From positions 1 to 55,193 of the forward strand of contig NZ_QEVW01000007.1 in assembly GCF_003287275.1 (NCBI RefSeq): DNA of 55,193 nt, in the 5' to 3' direction. Below the pieces are notes generated by a model that searched no databases, was not told where the DNA came from, and saw only the letters and a program-made list of their open reading frames with translations. How positions within the stretch are numbered: the stretch's first letter is position 1; the number at the start of each line of letters is the position of its first letter. Position numbers and translations under genes: made by a program. Below are positions 45,054-52,966 of this stretch, one piece after another. The stretch is from Paenibacillus taichungensis (lineage in GTDB: Bacteria > Bacillota > Bacilli > Paenibacillales > Paenibacillaceae).

Positions 45054-45098
45054 AAGGCTATCTTTTGTCGTCAAGACAAGGGATGGCCTTTGTTTGTA
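45054..45098 (+). terminator. Terminator after the Feu-like operon
   Basis: Stem AAGGCTATCTTTTGTC / GACAAGGGATGGCCTT with one bulge, then TTTGTTTG. Confidence 0.75.
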
Positions 45099-45206
45099 GT
45101 TTTGACGGTGGAGGGTGAAACTCAGGCTACCCAGTATGATTTGATTTGTGTGATAAGATAAAATAGGCACAGTTTAAACCGATTCTAAAAGATAGGTGGA
45201 ATTCCC

Positions 45207-46022
45207 GTGACAAATGTGGATCAATTAGCTTCAATATTTGCAGATAATTCGTTTAAAATAGATGGAATTAATCGATTGGTTTTGCAACCCAAAAGTATAT
45301 TGCGTGAATTCAGAACATTAAATCATGGATTTCTTTTTGTGGTACGTGGAGAAGCCAGTATGTCAGTAGATGGAACGGTATACGAGTTACAGCCCGGGTC
45401 TGTTTTTCATGCAGCACCAGGCATGCAGCTGGACTCACAAGTGAATTGCCATTCGGAGTATGAATATTATTTACTGTTTTATAGTTTTGACCAATTGGAG
45501 AAGGGGGACAGCATCCAGGAATGCGACTCTCATTTCAAATTGGACTCAGGTGCCAATCCGAGGGTTGTTGAATTACTGGTTATGCTGCAAGAACAATTGC
45601 ACGTGCAAGGAGGAATTGGCAAACTGCGAGTAAAAGAATTATTTTTGAGCATCATGGTTCAGGTTCTTACAGGCTGTAGTCAACGGGAAGGTGGAACTTC
45701 ACCGAGTGAGAAGGTGATTGAGCAAGCCATCTCTTATATTCATGGACATTACATGAATCTGCTGACACTGGATGAGCTAGCAGAGTTACATGGCATGAGT
45801 TCAAAGCGTTTCTCTTACTTTTTTCACAAATACACGGGATTCCGCCCAATTGACTATGTCATTCATTATCGCATGGAGAGGGCAGGGGAGCTCCTGAAAT
45901 CAGGGAGTTATTTGATTCGCGATGTTGCGATCAGTGTTGGTTATATCAATCCGCTCTATTTCAGTCGAATTTTTAAAAGTAAATTTGGTGTTTCTCCTTC
46001 GGAATACACGCATCTTGATTAA
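45207..46022 (+). CDS. AraC-family regulator
   Basis: 271 aa: a cupin-like N-terminal sensor (~20-130; RGEASMSVDGTVYELQPGSVFHAAPG) and double HTH (~170-268; KRFSYFFHKYTGFRPIDYVIHYR and NPLYFSRIFKSKFGVSPSEYTH). Effector unknown; its place between two iron-controlled units suggests an iron or siderophore signal. GGTGGAATTCCC precedes the ATG. An imperfect hairpin near 46039-46072 may end it. Confidence 0.85.
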   Translation: MTNVDQLASIFADNSFKIDGINRLVLQPKSILREFRTLNHGFLFVVRGEASMSVDGTVYELQPGSVFHAAPGMQLDSQVNCHSEYEYYLLFYSFDQLEKGDSIQECDSHFKLDSGANPRVVELLVMLQEQLHVQGGIGKLRVKELFLSIMVQVLTGCSQREGGTSPSEKVIEQAISYIHGHYMNLLTLDELAELHGMSSKRFSYFFHKYTGFRPIDYVIHYRMERAGELLKSGSYLIRDVAISVGYINPLYFSRIFKSKFGVSPSEYTHLD

Positions 46023-46101
46023 GCTTCCATTGGACAATAATGCATCTCAAATTGGTGATTTGTGCATTCGCATTTTCAATGATCCTTGCTATAGTATTAA
46101 A

Positions 46102-46122
46102 TGATAATGAGAATCATTATTA
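46102..46122. promoter_or_regulatory. Fur box before the ferredoxin-NADP reductase
   Basis: TGATAATGAGAATCATTATTA, close to the classical Fur sequence. Confidence 0.85.
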
Positions 46123-46261
46123 TAAAGGTTTGGAAGGCAGATAGAGATGAATACAATAAAAGCTCTTTATTCACTCGATGCATCCTCGGCCTGTTCCAAC
46201 CATGCAGGAATAAATGGAAGAAGAATGTTGGACAAACCAATTTGGAAAAGAGGGTATCAAG

Positions 46262-47311
46262 ATGAACGTTCATGAAGTGTTTGATGTAACGATTATTGGT
46301 GGTGGGCCTGCCGGATTATTTTCTGCTTTTTATAGCGGTTTGCGTGAAATGAAAACCAAAATCATTGAATTCCAGCCCTATCTGGGCGGTAAGGTGCATG
46401 TGTATCCTGAGAAAATGATCTGGGATATAGGGGGATTACAACCCGTTCCGGGCGCACAACTGATCGAGCAAATGGTCAATCAGGGACTGACTTTCCAGCC
46501 AGAGGTTGTTCTTGGAGAAAAGGTCACGTCCATATCCAAGGATGAGCAAGGATACTTCGTACTGCACACTGCCTCTGAGAAAAAACATTACTCCAAAACT
46601 GTGATTTTAGCCATTGGCGGAGGAATTCTGAAGCCGATTAAGCTGGAGATTCAAGGTGCAGAACGTTTCGAGGTTACGAACTTACATTATACAGTCAAAT
46701 CGCTCTCCCGCTTCAAGGACAAAACGGTTCTGATCTCGGGTGGTGGTAATGCGGCGATTGATTGGGCGAACGAGCTCGCCCTTATTGCCAAACAAGTCTA
46801 TTTAACATATCGGAAAGATACGCTGAAAGGTCATGAAGCTGAAATATCACGTCTTGAGAACAGTTCAGTCGAATGCTTGCTCAATACTACGATTGAGAAG
46901 GTGGTCGCTACAGACGATCATCAACAGATTGAAACGGTTGTGCTGAAACGTAATGAGGACGGGGCTTCATTGGAACTGCCAGTGGATGAGGTCATCATTA
47001 ACTACGGTTATGAGCGGGACAAGGAATTGCTGGTGAATAGTCATATTAAGATTGATATGAAGGATCATTGGATCGCAGGCACACCAGTCAGCGAAACATC
47101 CGTACCGGGCATTTTTGCTGCGGGAGATATTTTGCATCATGAAGGGAAGCTTCATCTGATCGCAGGAGCGTTCCAGGACGCAGCCAATGCCGTAAACAAA
47201 GCCAAACTGTTCGTGGCACCCGAAGCCAATACACACGGGATGGTTTCATCACACAATGACTTGTTCGCGCAGAAAAACCGTGAGCTGATGAAGCATCTAT
47301 ACACCAAATAA
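46262..47311 (+). CDS. Ferredoxin/flavodoxin-NADP+ reductase, thioredoxin-reductase-like type
   Basis: 349 aa. FAD motif IIGGGPAGLFSAFYSG, NADP motif LISGGGNAAIDWANELA, and C-terminal FAD-site FAAGDI with AFQDAANAVNKAKLF. The redox CxxC of thioredoxin reductase is absent, which marks the YumC/YcgT class. Delivers electrons from NADPH to ferredoxin/flavodoxin, perhaps to release iron from siderophores. A Fur box lies 140 bp upstream. The start at 46262 gives the family N-terminus; the ORF extension to 46214 has no support. Confidence 0.92.
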   Translation: MNVHEVFDVTIIGGGPAGLFSAFYSGLREMKTKIIEFQPYLGGKVHVYPEKMIWDIGGLQPVPGAQLIEQMVNQGLTFQPEVVLGEKVTSISKDEQGYFVLHTASEKKHYSKTVILAIGGGILKPIKLEIQGAERFEVTNLHYTVKSLSRFKDKTVLISGGGNAAIDWANELALIAKQVYLTYRKDTLKGHEAEISRLENSSVECLLNTTIEKVVATDDHQQIETVVLKRNEDGASLELPVDEVIINYGYERDKELLVNSHIKIDMKDHWIAGTPVSETSVPGIFAAGDILHHEGKLHLIAGAFQDAANAVNKAKLFVAPEANTHGMVSSHNDLFAQKNRELMKHLYTK

Positions 47312-47356
47312 AATAAACTAACTAAAATGGTCATCATAAAGATTTTCTTTCAATAT

Positions 47357-47405
47357 CAAAAAAGCCGCTCACCCGTCAGCATGACGAGGAGCGGTTTCTT
47401 TTTCA
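47357..47405. terminator. Terminator between convergent genes
   Basis: Stem AAGCCGCTC..CCGTCA / TGACG..GAGCGGTTT then CTTTTT; A-rich on the left, so possibly bidirectional. A second short stem CCGACGA / TCGTCGG at 47410-47425 lies next to it. Confidence 0.8.
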
Positions 47406-47457
47406 CAAGCCGACGATTTCGTCGGTCTGCTTAACGGATTAATGTAAGGCTCGTATT

Positions 47458-47754
47458 TTAGCGTTTAACCGCTTCTCCAGCGAATACTTCAACGTTCATT
47501 GGAGCGGCCATGAATGCTGCTGCTTGTTGAACGAAAGCTTGGAAATGGGCGCTGGTGTTGTGGGAAGCTGTAGCGGCTTCGTCTTTCCACAGTTCAATCA
47601 TTGTGTAATGATGTTCGCGTTCAGTGCTTTTGGCGAGATCATAGCTGATGTTGCCTTCTTCATTGCGTGTAGCAGGGATCAGCACTTTTGTTGCTTCCAA
47701 AAAAGCTTGTTCCTGGTCTGGTTTAACTTGCAAGTGAGCGTGAATGATAATCAT
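47458..47754 (-). CDS. Antibiotic biosynthesis monooxygenase (ABM) family protein
   Basis: 98 aa, the ABM fold seen in quinol monooxygenases and IsdG/YgiN-like proteins (HAHLQVKPDQEQAFLEATKVLIPATRNEEGNISYDL; ELWKDEAATASHNTSAHFQAF). The ATG at 47754 has TGGAGG ~9 nt before it; the TTG at 47763 is too close. Third gene of a minus-strand unit with nitroreductase and MarR, suggesting quinone or electrophile detoxification. Confidence 0.85.
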   Translation of the reverse strand: MIIIHAHLQVKPDQEQAFLEATKVLIPATRNEEGNISYDLAKSTEREHHYTMIELWKDEAATASHNTSAHFQAFVQQAAAFMAAPMNVEVFAGEAVKR

Positions 47755-47843
47755 AATATTCAACCTCCATTAATGTATTTAGAATGTTGTTATTGTTGTT
47801 TGAAATGTAAATGGTGCTGGAGCACGTAAAACTTTGAATGATA

Positions 47844-48494
47844 TTATGCCCAAGTCGTAATTGTCTCAACAGGCAGACGGTATGAAGGGTGACCTTCTTT
47901 GGCCGATTTACCGATCGAGATCAGCATAACGGGTTGGTAACGATCTTTATCCATACCGAATGTTTCAGCAATTTGGTCTTTCTCATAACCGCCGATTGGG
48001 TTGGTATCATAACCATGAGCACGTGCAGCGAGCATCAATTGCATGGAAGCGAGACCCGCGTCAATCAGATTGACATCGCGAAGAGCGGAAGCGGGCATAT
48101 TTTCGTAATAAGGCATTACAGTTTTGAGTTGCATTTCCTTAACTTCCTGTGGCATATAACCGAGCTCGACAGCTTTACCAAAAATTTCTTCCATGTACTC
48201 GACATTGTTCATATCAATAAATACGCCAATTACTGCTGCGGAAGTCAAAACCTGATTTTGGTTGAATCTCGCGAGAGGAGCAAGCTTTTCTTTGCCTTCA
48301 GCCGTATCTACAACGAGAAAACGCCAAGGCTGCAAATTGATGGAAGATGGAGCGCGAGAAGCTTCTGACAAAATTTCTGTCATTTCTTCACGGCTGATTT
48401 TCACTTCAGGATCGTATAGTTTTACAGACCGGCGGCCGTAAGTAATTTCGTTAAAATCATTTGTCTTTTGAAAAGTGCTTTGGAATGTACTCAT
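47844..48494 (-). CDS. Nitroreductase-family FMN oxidoreductase
   Basis: 216 aa, FMN motif GRRSVKLYDPEVKISREE, SRAPSSINLQPWRFLV, and C-terminal helix region GYDTNPIGGYEKDQIAETFG. Reduces nitroaromatics or quinones with NAD(P)H. Similar to MhqN/YodC-like enzymes that respond to quinones under MarR-type control. GAGGAGAG lies before the ATG. 27 bp after marR. Confidence 0.88.
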   Translation of the reverse strand: MSTFQSTFQKTNDFNEITYGRRSVKLYDPEVKISREEMTEILSEASRAPSSINLQPWRFLVVDTAEGKEKLAPLARFNQNQVLTSAAVIGVFIDMNNVEYMEEIFGKAVELGYMPQEVKEMQLKTVMPYYENMPASALRDVNLIDAGLASMQLMLAARAHGYDTNPIGGYEKDQIAETFGMDKDRYQPVMLISIGKSAKEGHPSYRLPVETITTWA

Positions 48495-48521
48495 GTATGA
48501 TTCTCTCCTCTATATATGGGT

Positions 48522-48941
48522 TTAGAAATTGTCTTGCATTCGTTCCAGAAAATCAGCGAGAGCGTAAACTTCATCTTCGTTGAACCCCTGTAAAATCTGG
48601 TTAATATAATTGGTTTTCTCTGCCTTATAGCCTTCAATCTGCTTCCGACCATGGTCCGTTAGACGAACAAACGTTACCCGGTTATCTTCGGGATTTTTAC
48701 GTCTCGTGACCATCAGGTCCGCCTCAAGCTGTTTCAAGTGGCGTGTGATTGCAGCACTATCGATGTTGATGATTTTCTGGAGCATGGACTGGTTAATCTC
48801 ATCCACCTGATCCAACTCATGCAAAATCTCAAAGCGAGAGGAACTGATACCCGTACAGCGTTCGAATTTGGGACTAATTTTATTCCCTAGTACGTTCAGC
48901 AGATTGATAATCTGCTCTTCTTTGGAAACAATACGTGTCAT
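48522..48941 (-). CDS. MarR-family transcription regulator
   Basis: 139 aa winged helix (QSMLQKIINIDSAAITRHLKQLEADLMVTRRKNPEDNRVTFVRLTDHGRKQI). The ATG at 48941 has GGGAGG 7 nt upstream; the extension to 48977 overlaps that site. Probably represses its own operon with nitroreductase and ABM genes; a 30-bp-separated dyad and tandem repeats lie in the promoter region. Confidence 0.88.
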   Translation of the reverse strand: MTRIVSKEEQIINLLNVLGNKISPKFERCTGISSSRFEILHELDQVDEINQSMLQKIINIDSAAITRHLKQLEADLMVTRRKNPEDNRVTFVRLTDHGRKQIEGYKAEKTNYINQILQGFNEDEVYALADFLERMQDNF

Positions 48942-48990
48942 GACTAGACCTCCCGGGTGAATCTTGACCATGAACAACGGCTTATGTGAA

Positions 48991-49102
48991 AAAGTAATTA
49001 AAATTGCCAGTGTACAATGCCATTGCCTAATAATTACTTTGGCTGCTCATCATGATTGATACCTCAATCATTGACGCCTCAATCATTGATGGCTCAACTA
49101 AT
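48991..49102. promoter_or_regulatory. Operator cluster of the MarR operon
   Basis: AAAGTAATTA (48991-49000) pairs with TAATTACTTT (49031-49040). Further upstream TGATTGA-N4-TCAATCA (49053-49070) and 15-bp tandem units beginning TCAATCATTGA at 49064 and 49079, with a shorter third copy at 49094. These are candidate MarR sites. Confidence 0.55.
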
Positions 49103-49233
49103 ATAGCATGCCTCTTTTGATTTTGCAACAGCGTAGTCATGAGAAGATAAATCCATCTATTCCAAAGCGATATTTTTCTTGATTCCGTACGTGGAGGTTA
49201 TCCATCAAAGTAACTTTATATCGATTTATATTG

Positions 49234-49254
49234 TGATTGAGAATAATTATCAAC
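49234..49254. promoter_or_regulatory. Fur box before the AraC-lipoprotein locus
   Basis: TTGAGAATAATTATCAA core (49237-49253), Fur-like dyad ~90 bp before the start. Confidence 0.6.
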
Positions 49255-49340
49255 TATAATGAAAGGTAATGTACATATGGAAATTGTGATCACAGAGATG
49301 CTTGAACAAAAGAGCTTTTAAACTGTGATTAGATTGGAGG

Positions 49341-51377
49341 ATGAGTGCAAATATCATGAATTTGAATGATCACATCTTGCTATGGAATCATGTTTTTATC
49401 AAAATACTGGATGTTCGAAAAAACTCTTTAGCTCCTGGTGAAAGGATTAGGAACTATCTGCTTCCAGCTAGTGCTTATCTATATATGATTGATGGAACTG
49501 CTGTAGTAAGTATGGATCAACAAAGGTATATCGTTGACGGGTTCCATATTGTTCATGGGGGAAAATTGGCTAATGTAAACATCAAGACGGATACGGGTCT
49601 GGTTTATTATATGATTTTGTACAAAGCCATTCTGGCGCTTCCCTGTCGGATGGACATTCAGCATCTGATGGAAAATGAACGTCCGTTCCAAGATCAATAT
49701 TCGCTTATTCCAACCAACCCATTGGTTATGTATCAGTATATCAGGACACTGGAGGGAGAGTGGGAGAAGTCCTCGAAACTGGCCAAATTACACGCAAAAA
49801 CTTTATTCCATCAGTGGGTGTATGCTTTATTATCCGATCTGTACGGTCAATCCATTCAGCCATCCAAGCCAGATTTGGTGACAAGGACCGTCGATTACAT
49901 GAATACTCATCTGCATGAACCCATTGCTCTTGATGTAATGGCAGAGGATCTGGAATGCAGTGTAGGACATCTGTCCAGATTGTTCAAACAAAAATTAAAA
50001 ATCAGCCCCATTCAATATCTTGCACAGAGGCGAGTCGAGAGGGCTGCACATCTCCTGATATACACGGGTGCTACGTTGCAACAAATTGCGGAGCAGGTAG
50101 GCTATCCAGATGCCCATTCACTCAGTCGCAGCTTCAAAAAAATAAAGGGATGTTCACCTATTCGGTACAAAAAAATCCAAAATCGAGGCATGAAAGAACA
50201 GGAATATGCCTCCGCTGTAAATCCCAATCAAGATTTGCCCGGTTTTATGCGTGAAAATGCCCTTCAACCACTTTATTCTCAACTATATAATGATATTGAT
50301 TATCAATATCATAAGGTTGATGGAGGGGGATTATTTATGCAAGGAAAATTCAAAATGACAGCACTGACCATGATGCTGTGTCTATCACTAATATTGGGGG
50401 CTTGTTCAAGTCCATCACAATCCACAAGTGGTTCACAGGCAGAGACGAAACCCGCCACAGTGCAGACAAGTAACAGTACAACTGAAGAAGGAAAATCCTC
50501 TGTACAAGCAGAGACTCGTACAGTATCCACAATAAGAGGGGACGTTATTATTCCAGCCAACCCGCAACGGGTTGCTTCAGATCAGTATATGGGCTATCTG
50601 TTGAAGCTGGGGATTATTCCTGTAGGGGTGAGAACCTTCATGCTGAACGAGGCCTGGATTGAGAAGTCAGGGATATCCGCTGATGTCATATCCGGAATCG
50701 AAGACCTGGGTGGAGAATTTCCGATGAATCTTGAGAAATTGGTCGCGCTTGAGCCGGATCTGATTATTGGTTCTATTGATAAAAATATTGAGGATTACGA
50801 GAAAATTGCGACAACGGTATTTTTACCGTATTGGGAAGGGGAATCTACCTCAGGGCCTTTGGCAAAACTGCGTCGGATCAGTGAGATTTTTGGAAAAGAG
50901 AAAGAAGCTGAGGAATGGATTTCCACTTATGAACAGAAAGTAGAAGAAGCCAAGAAACAGATTGCTGGCGTGGTAAAAGAAGGAGAGACCGTGTCTATTG
51001 TTCAAGTTGCAAACAAATCTCTGTATGTACTGGCTGCTGAAGGGGGGAACTATGGGAGTTCAACCATCTATGAGATGCTGAAGCTGCCGCCGACTGAGCA
51101 AGCGCTCAATATGGAAGAAGGATTTGTAAATATTTCGCTTGAAGTGTTGCCTGAGTACATGGGCGATCATATCTTTGTGTACGGGTCATGGGATGAGGGA
51201 GCCAATGAAGTGTTGAACAGTGAGGTTTGGAAACTCTTGCCCGCAGTGCAAAAAGGACAGGTTTACCCATACGGTTCCTTTGGAGACAAAGGGGATGAGT
51301 TCGTAATGGAAGACCCGTTCTCATTAGAATTGCAGTTGGACACGATTGTGAACATCATGGTTGAAGCCAAAAAATAG
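49341..51377 (+). CDS. AraC regulator reading through into a siderophore-binding lipoprotein
   Basis: One frame of 678 codons without a stop. Residues ~1-285 are an AraC protein: cupin-like sensor, then two HTHs (SVGHLSRLFKQKLKISPIQYLAQRR; DAHSLSRSFKKIKGCSPIRYKK). From residue 333 it is a complete lipoprotein with its own signal peptide. A transmembrane lipobox in mid-protein makes one functional fusion unlikely; I think the AraC stop was lost, or both products are made. The start is uncertain: 49341 lies immediately after GGAGG; the ATG at 49356 is the alternative. Confidence 0.7.
   Translation: MSANIMNLNDHILLWNHVFIKILDVRKNSLAPGERIRNYLLPASAYLYMIDGTAVVSMDQQRYIVDGFHIVHGGKLANVNIKTDTGLVYYMILYKAILALPCRMDIQHLMENERPFQDQYSLIPTNPLVMYQYIRTLEGEWEKSSKLAKLHAKTLFHQWVYALLSDLYGQSIQPSKPDLVTRTVDYMNTHLHEPIALDVMAEDLECSVGHLSRLFKQKLKISPIQYLAQRRVERAAHLLIYTGATLQQIAEQVGYPDAHSLSRSFKKIKGCSPIRYKKIQNRGMKEQEYASAVNPNQDLPGFMRENALQPLYSQLYNDIDYQYHKVDGGGLFMQGKFKMTALTMMLCLSLILGACSSPSQSTSGSQAETKPATVQTSNSTTEEGKSSVQAETRTVSTIRGDVIIPANPQRVASDQYMGYLLKLGIIPVGVRTFMLNEAWIEKSGISADVISGIEDLGGEFPMNLEKLVALEPDLIIGSIDKNIEDYEKIATTVFLPYWEGESTSGPLAKLRRISEIFGKEKEAEEWISTYEQKVEEAKKQIAGVVKEGETVSIVQVANKSLYVLAAEGGNYGSSTIYEMLKLPPTEQALNMEEGFVNISLEVLPEYMGDHIFVYGSWDEGANEVLNSEVWKLLPAVQKGQVYPYGSFGDKGDEFVMEDPFSLELQLDTIVNIMVEAKK
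50291..50311. promoter_or_regulatory. Internal Fur box inside the reading frame
   Basis: Perfect dyad, arms TGATATTGAT / ATCAATATCA around T. It lies inside the open frame, 26 bp before the lipoprotein start, as a promoter-operator would. Confidence 0.8.
50337..51377 (+). CDS. Siderophore-binding lipoprotein, internal start of the same frame
   Basis: 346 aa from ATG 50337, with GGAGGGGG 7 nt upstream. Signal peptide and lipobox LILGAC, a Ser/Thr linker, then class III binding-protein fold (VIIPANPQRVASDQYMGYLLKLGIIPVGV; LEPDLIIGSID). Iron-siderophore ligand likely from the Fur box and the AraC neighbour. No permease genes follow. Confidence 0.88.
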   Translation: MQGKFKMTALTMMLCLSLILGACSSPSQSTSGSQAETKPATVQTSNSTTEEGKSSVQAETRTVSTIRGDVIIPANPQRVASDQYMGYLLKLGIIPVGVRTFMLNEAWIEKSGISADVISGIEDLGGEFPMNLEKLVALEPDLIIGSIDKNIEDYEKIATTVFLPYWEGESTSGPLAKLRRISEIFGKEKEAEEWISTYEQKVEEAKKQIAGVVKEGETVSIVQVANKSLYVLAAEGGNYGSSTIYEMLKLPPTEQALNMEEGFVNISLEVLPEYMGDHIFVYGSWDEGANEVLNSEVWKLLPAVQKGQVYPYGSFGDKGDEFVMEDPFSLELQLDTIVNIMVEAKK

Positions 51378-51739
51378 GATGCCGGAGGCCTGAATCAGTC
51401 CACGTCCGAAATCCTTTTTATACAAAAATGGAGCTTCGGGATACAGGGCAATAATGTGTAACTGATTCCACCCCGGATAATCCGGGTGGTGGAGCCAGAC
51501 CTCTTCGGTCTCCAGGGCGTAAAAACTGTGGCACCATTTTCGTTCACTCAAACAAAGTTCATAGCCGGTCCATTTCGGTGCATCATGATATTAAGGAACT
51601 CGTCCAACTGACCCTCATGAACATCGACATGTTCAACAACCTGCAGCGGCTTGAGCCACCGCTTGCGGGTTTGTTGTGACTGAGGGGGGGAAGTTACTGT
51701 TGGGAGTACTAACGAGTAACTCCTGCCGAACGACAATAG
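51378..51739. other. Degenerate stretch after the lipoprotein gene
   Basis: No convincing intact gene. A minus-strand frame 51324-51551 begins SERKWCHSFYALETEEVWL but has no ribosome site and overlaps the lipoprotein end. The plus strand leads into the AraC remnant. Confidence 0.4.
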
Positions 51740-52237
51740 CATGCGGGAATAGAACTGCCGCCTTTCGTCCGTCGTATTATTGGAGAAATGATAAGATGCA
51801 ACTACACTAATGAGATTCATGCGTATTACCTGGAAGCGACGCTGACAGAACTTGTTGCCGATCTCACGGGTGAGTTGACCGATTGACCACAGTCTGGTGC
51901 AGATGAAGTGAGGTTGAGTGCTTCGGATCGTATGGGTCTAGAAGAAGTGAAACGAATCCTGGACTCCAATTATGCTGACTCTCCGACGATCCAGGAATTA
52001 GTTTGTCCGGCTATGATGAATGAGTATAAGCTGAAGCGAGCATTCAAGCAACTATATGGGTACTCCATTCATGCGTATATCATTCACAAACGAATGGAGA
52101 AAGCACGTGAGATACTGGAAAGTGGTCAATTCAGTGTAACGGAAGCTGTGTATCAGGCGGGGGATGCTAACTGCAGTTATTTCATCAGCCGATTCAGGCA
52201 AACATACGGTTTCAACCCAATCAAGCTCAAGAAATGA
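51740..52237 (+). pseudogene. Decayed AraC-family (PchR-like) regulator
   Basis: In one frame: ELPPFVRRIIGEMIRCNYT and AYYLEATLTELVADL, features of the PchR-like siderophore regulator N-domain, then TGA at 51884, then an intact double HTH (KLKRAFKQLYGYSIHAYIIHKRM; CSYFISRFRQTYGFNPIKLKK). An earlier TAG lies at 51737. A GTG at 51908 could start a 109-aa HTH protein, but no good ribosome site is seen. Confidence 0.75.
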
Positions 52238-52288
52238 GAGGTTTTCGATGTTTTTGCAATGATTGGGGCTTTCCTATATACTTCAGCT

Positions 52289-52298
52289 ATTGATCAAT
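52289..52298. promoter_or_regulatory. TetR operator copy 1
   Basis: ATTGATCAAT palindrome, 30 bp before the tetR ATG; suggests autoregulation. Confidence 0.6.
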
Positions 52299-52328
52299 TA
52301 ATTACTATTGAATGGAGGCTTGATTATC

Positions 52329-52850
52329 ATGGCTAAAGATGCAGCGGTGTCGGTTAATCGACGTAGTGACATCATATCCGCAGCGATTGAGGTGTTTGCT
52401 GAAATCGGCTATTTCCGGGCGACCACAGCTCAGGTAGCAGAAAGGGCAAATATTTCGCAACCGTATATCTTCCGTTTTTTTAAAAGCAAAGAAGCCTTGC
52501 TCTTAACAGCATTGGAGGTATCCTGGACAAGAGTAATTGATTCATTCCGAACGGTGGTGCAGACAGCTACTCCAGATCAGTTGGAGAACGAGTTAACTGA
52601 AGCCTATGAAGAGATTCTTAAATCTCACAAGAATGAAATTTTGTTGCAAATGCAGGCACAGACGGTTCAGGAGGAAGTCATCCGTCAAGCAATGCAAAAA
52701 GGGTTCACTGAGGTGCGAGATATGGTATTGGAAGCTTTCACAGCCGCAGGCAGTGCCAATCCAAAGCAAAGAACGTTAATATTCTTGGCAATTGGCATGT
52801 TATGTAATATATCAACCTCACTGGATATGCCAGAGCTTATGGATAGATAG
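52329..52850 (+). CDS. TetR-family repressor
   Basis: 173 aa, N-terminal HTH (SDIISAAIEVFAEIGYFRATTAQVAERANISQPYIFRFFKSKEALLL), C-terminal helical ligand domain. ATG at 52329 with GGAGG 10 nt upstream; 52308 is an extension. Copies of ATTGATCAAT flank it and the next gene. Effector unknown. Confidence 0.9.
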   Translation: MAKDAAVSVNRRSDIISAAIEVFAEIGYFRATTAQVAERANISQPYIFRFFKSKEALLLTALEVSWTRVIDSFRTVVQTATPDQLENELTEAYEEILKSHKNEILLQMQAQTVQEEVIRQAMQKGFTEVRDMVLEAFTAAGSANPKQRTLIFLAIGMLCNISTSLDMPELMDR

Positions 52851-52875
52851 AAAGGGAAGAATCCCTTTTTACATT

Positions 52876-52942
52876 TTAGTTATTGATCAATCACTAAATA
52901 TGCGTTATATTGTGTTTGAGTAAGTAATTGATCAATAACTAA
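52876..52942. promoter_or_regulatory. Promoter with two TetR operators
   Basis: ATTGATCAAT at 52882-52891 and 52927-52936, in larger partly symmetrical TTAGT...ACTAA contexts. A promoter TTGATC / TTATAT (16-bp spacer, to 52910) overlaps the first copy. Binding would block the gene at 52967. Confidence 0.7.
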
Positions 52943-52966
52943 ATGAGAGAAAGAGGTTGAGATGAG

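Noticed and set aside
51324..51551. Minus-strand 75-codon frame
   Set aside because: It overlaps the lipoprotein 3' end and lacks a ribosome site; sequence is protein-like but not recognised.
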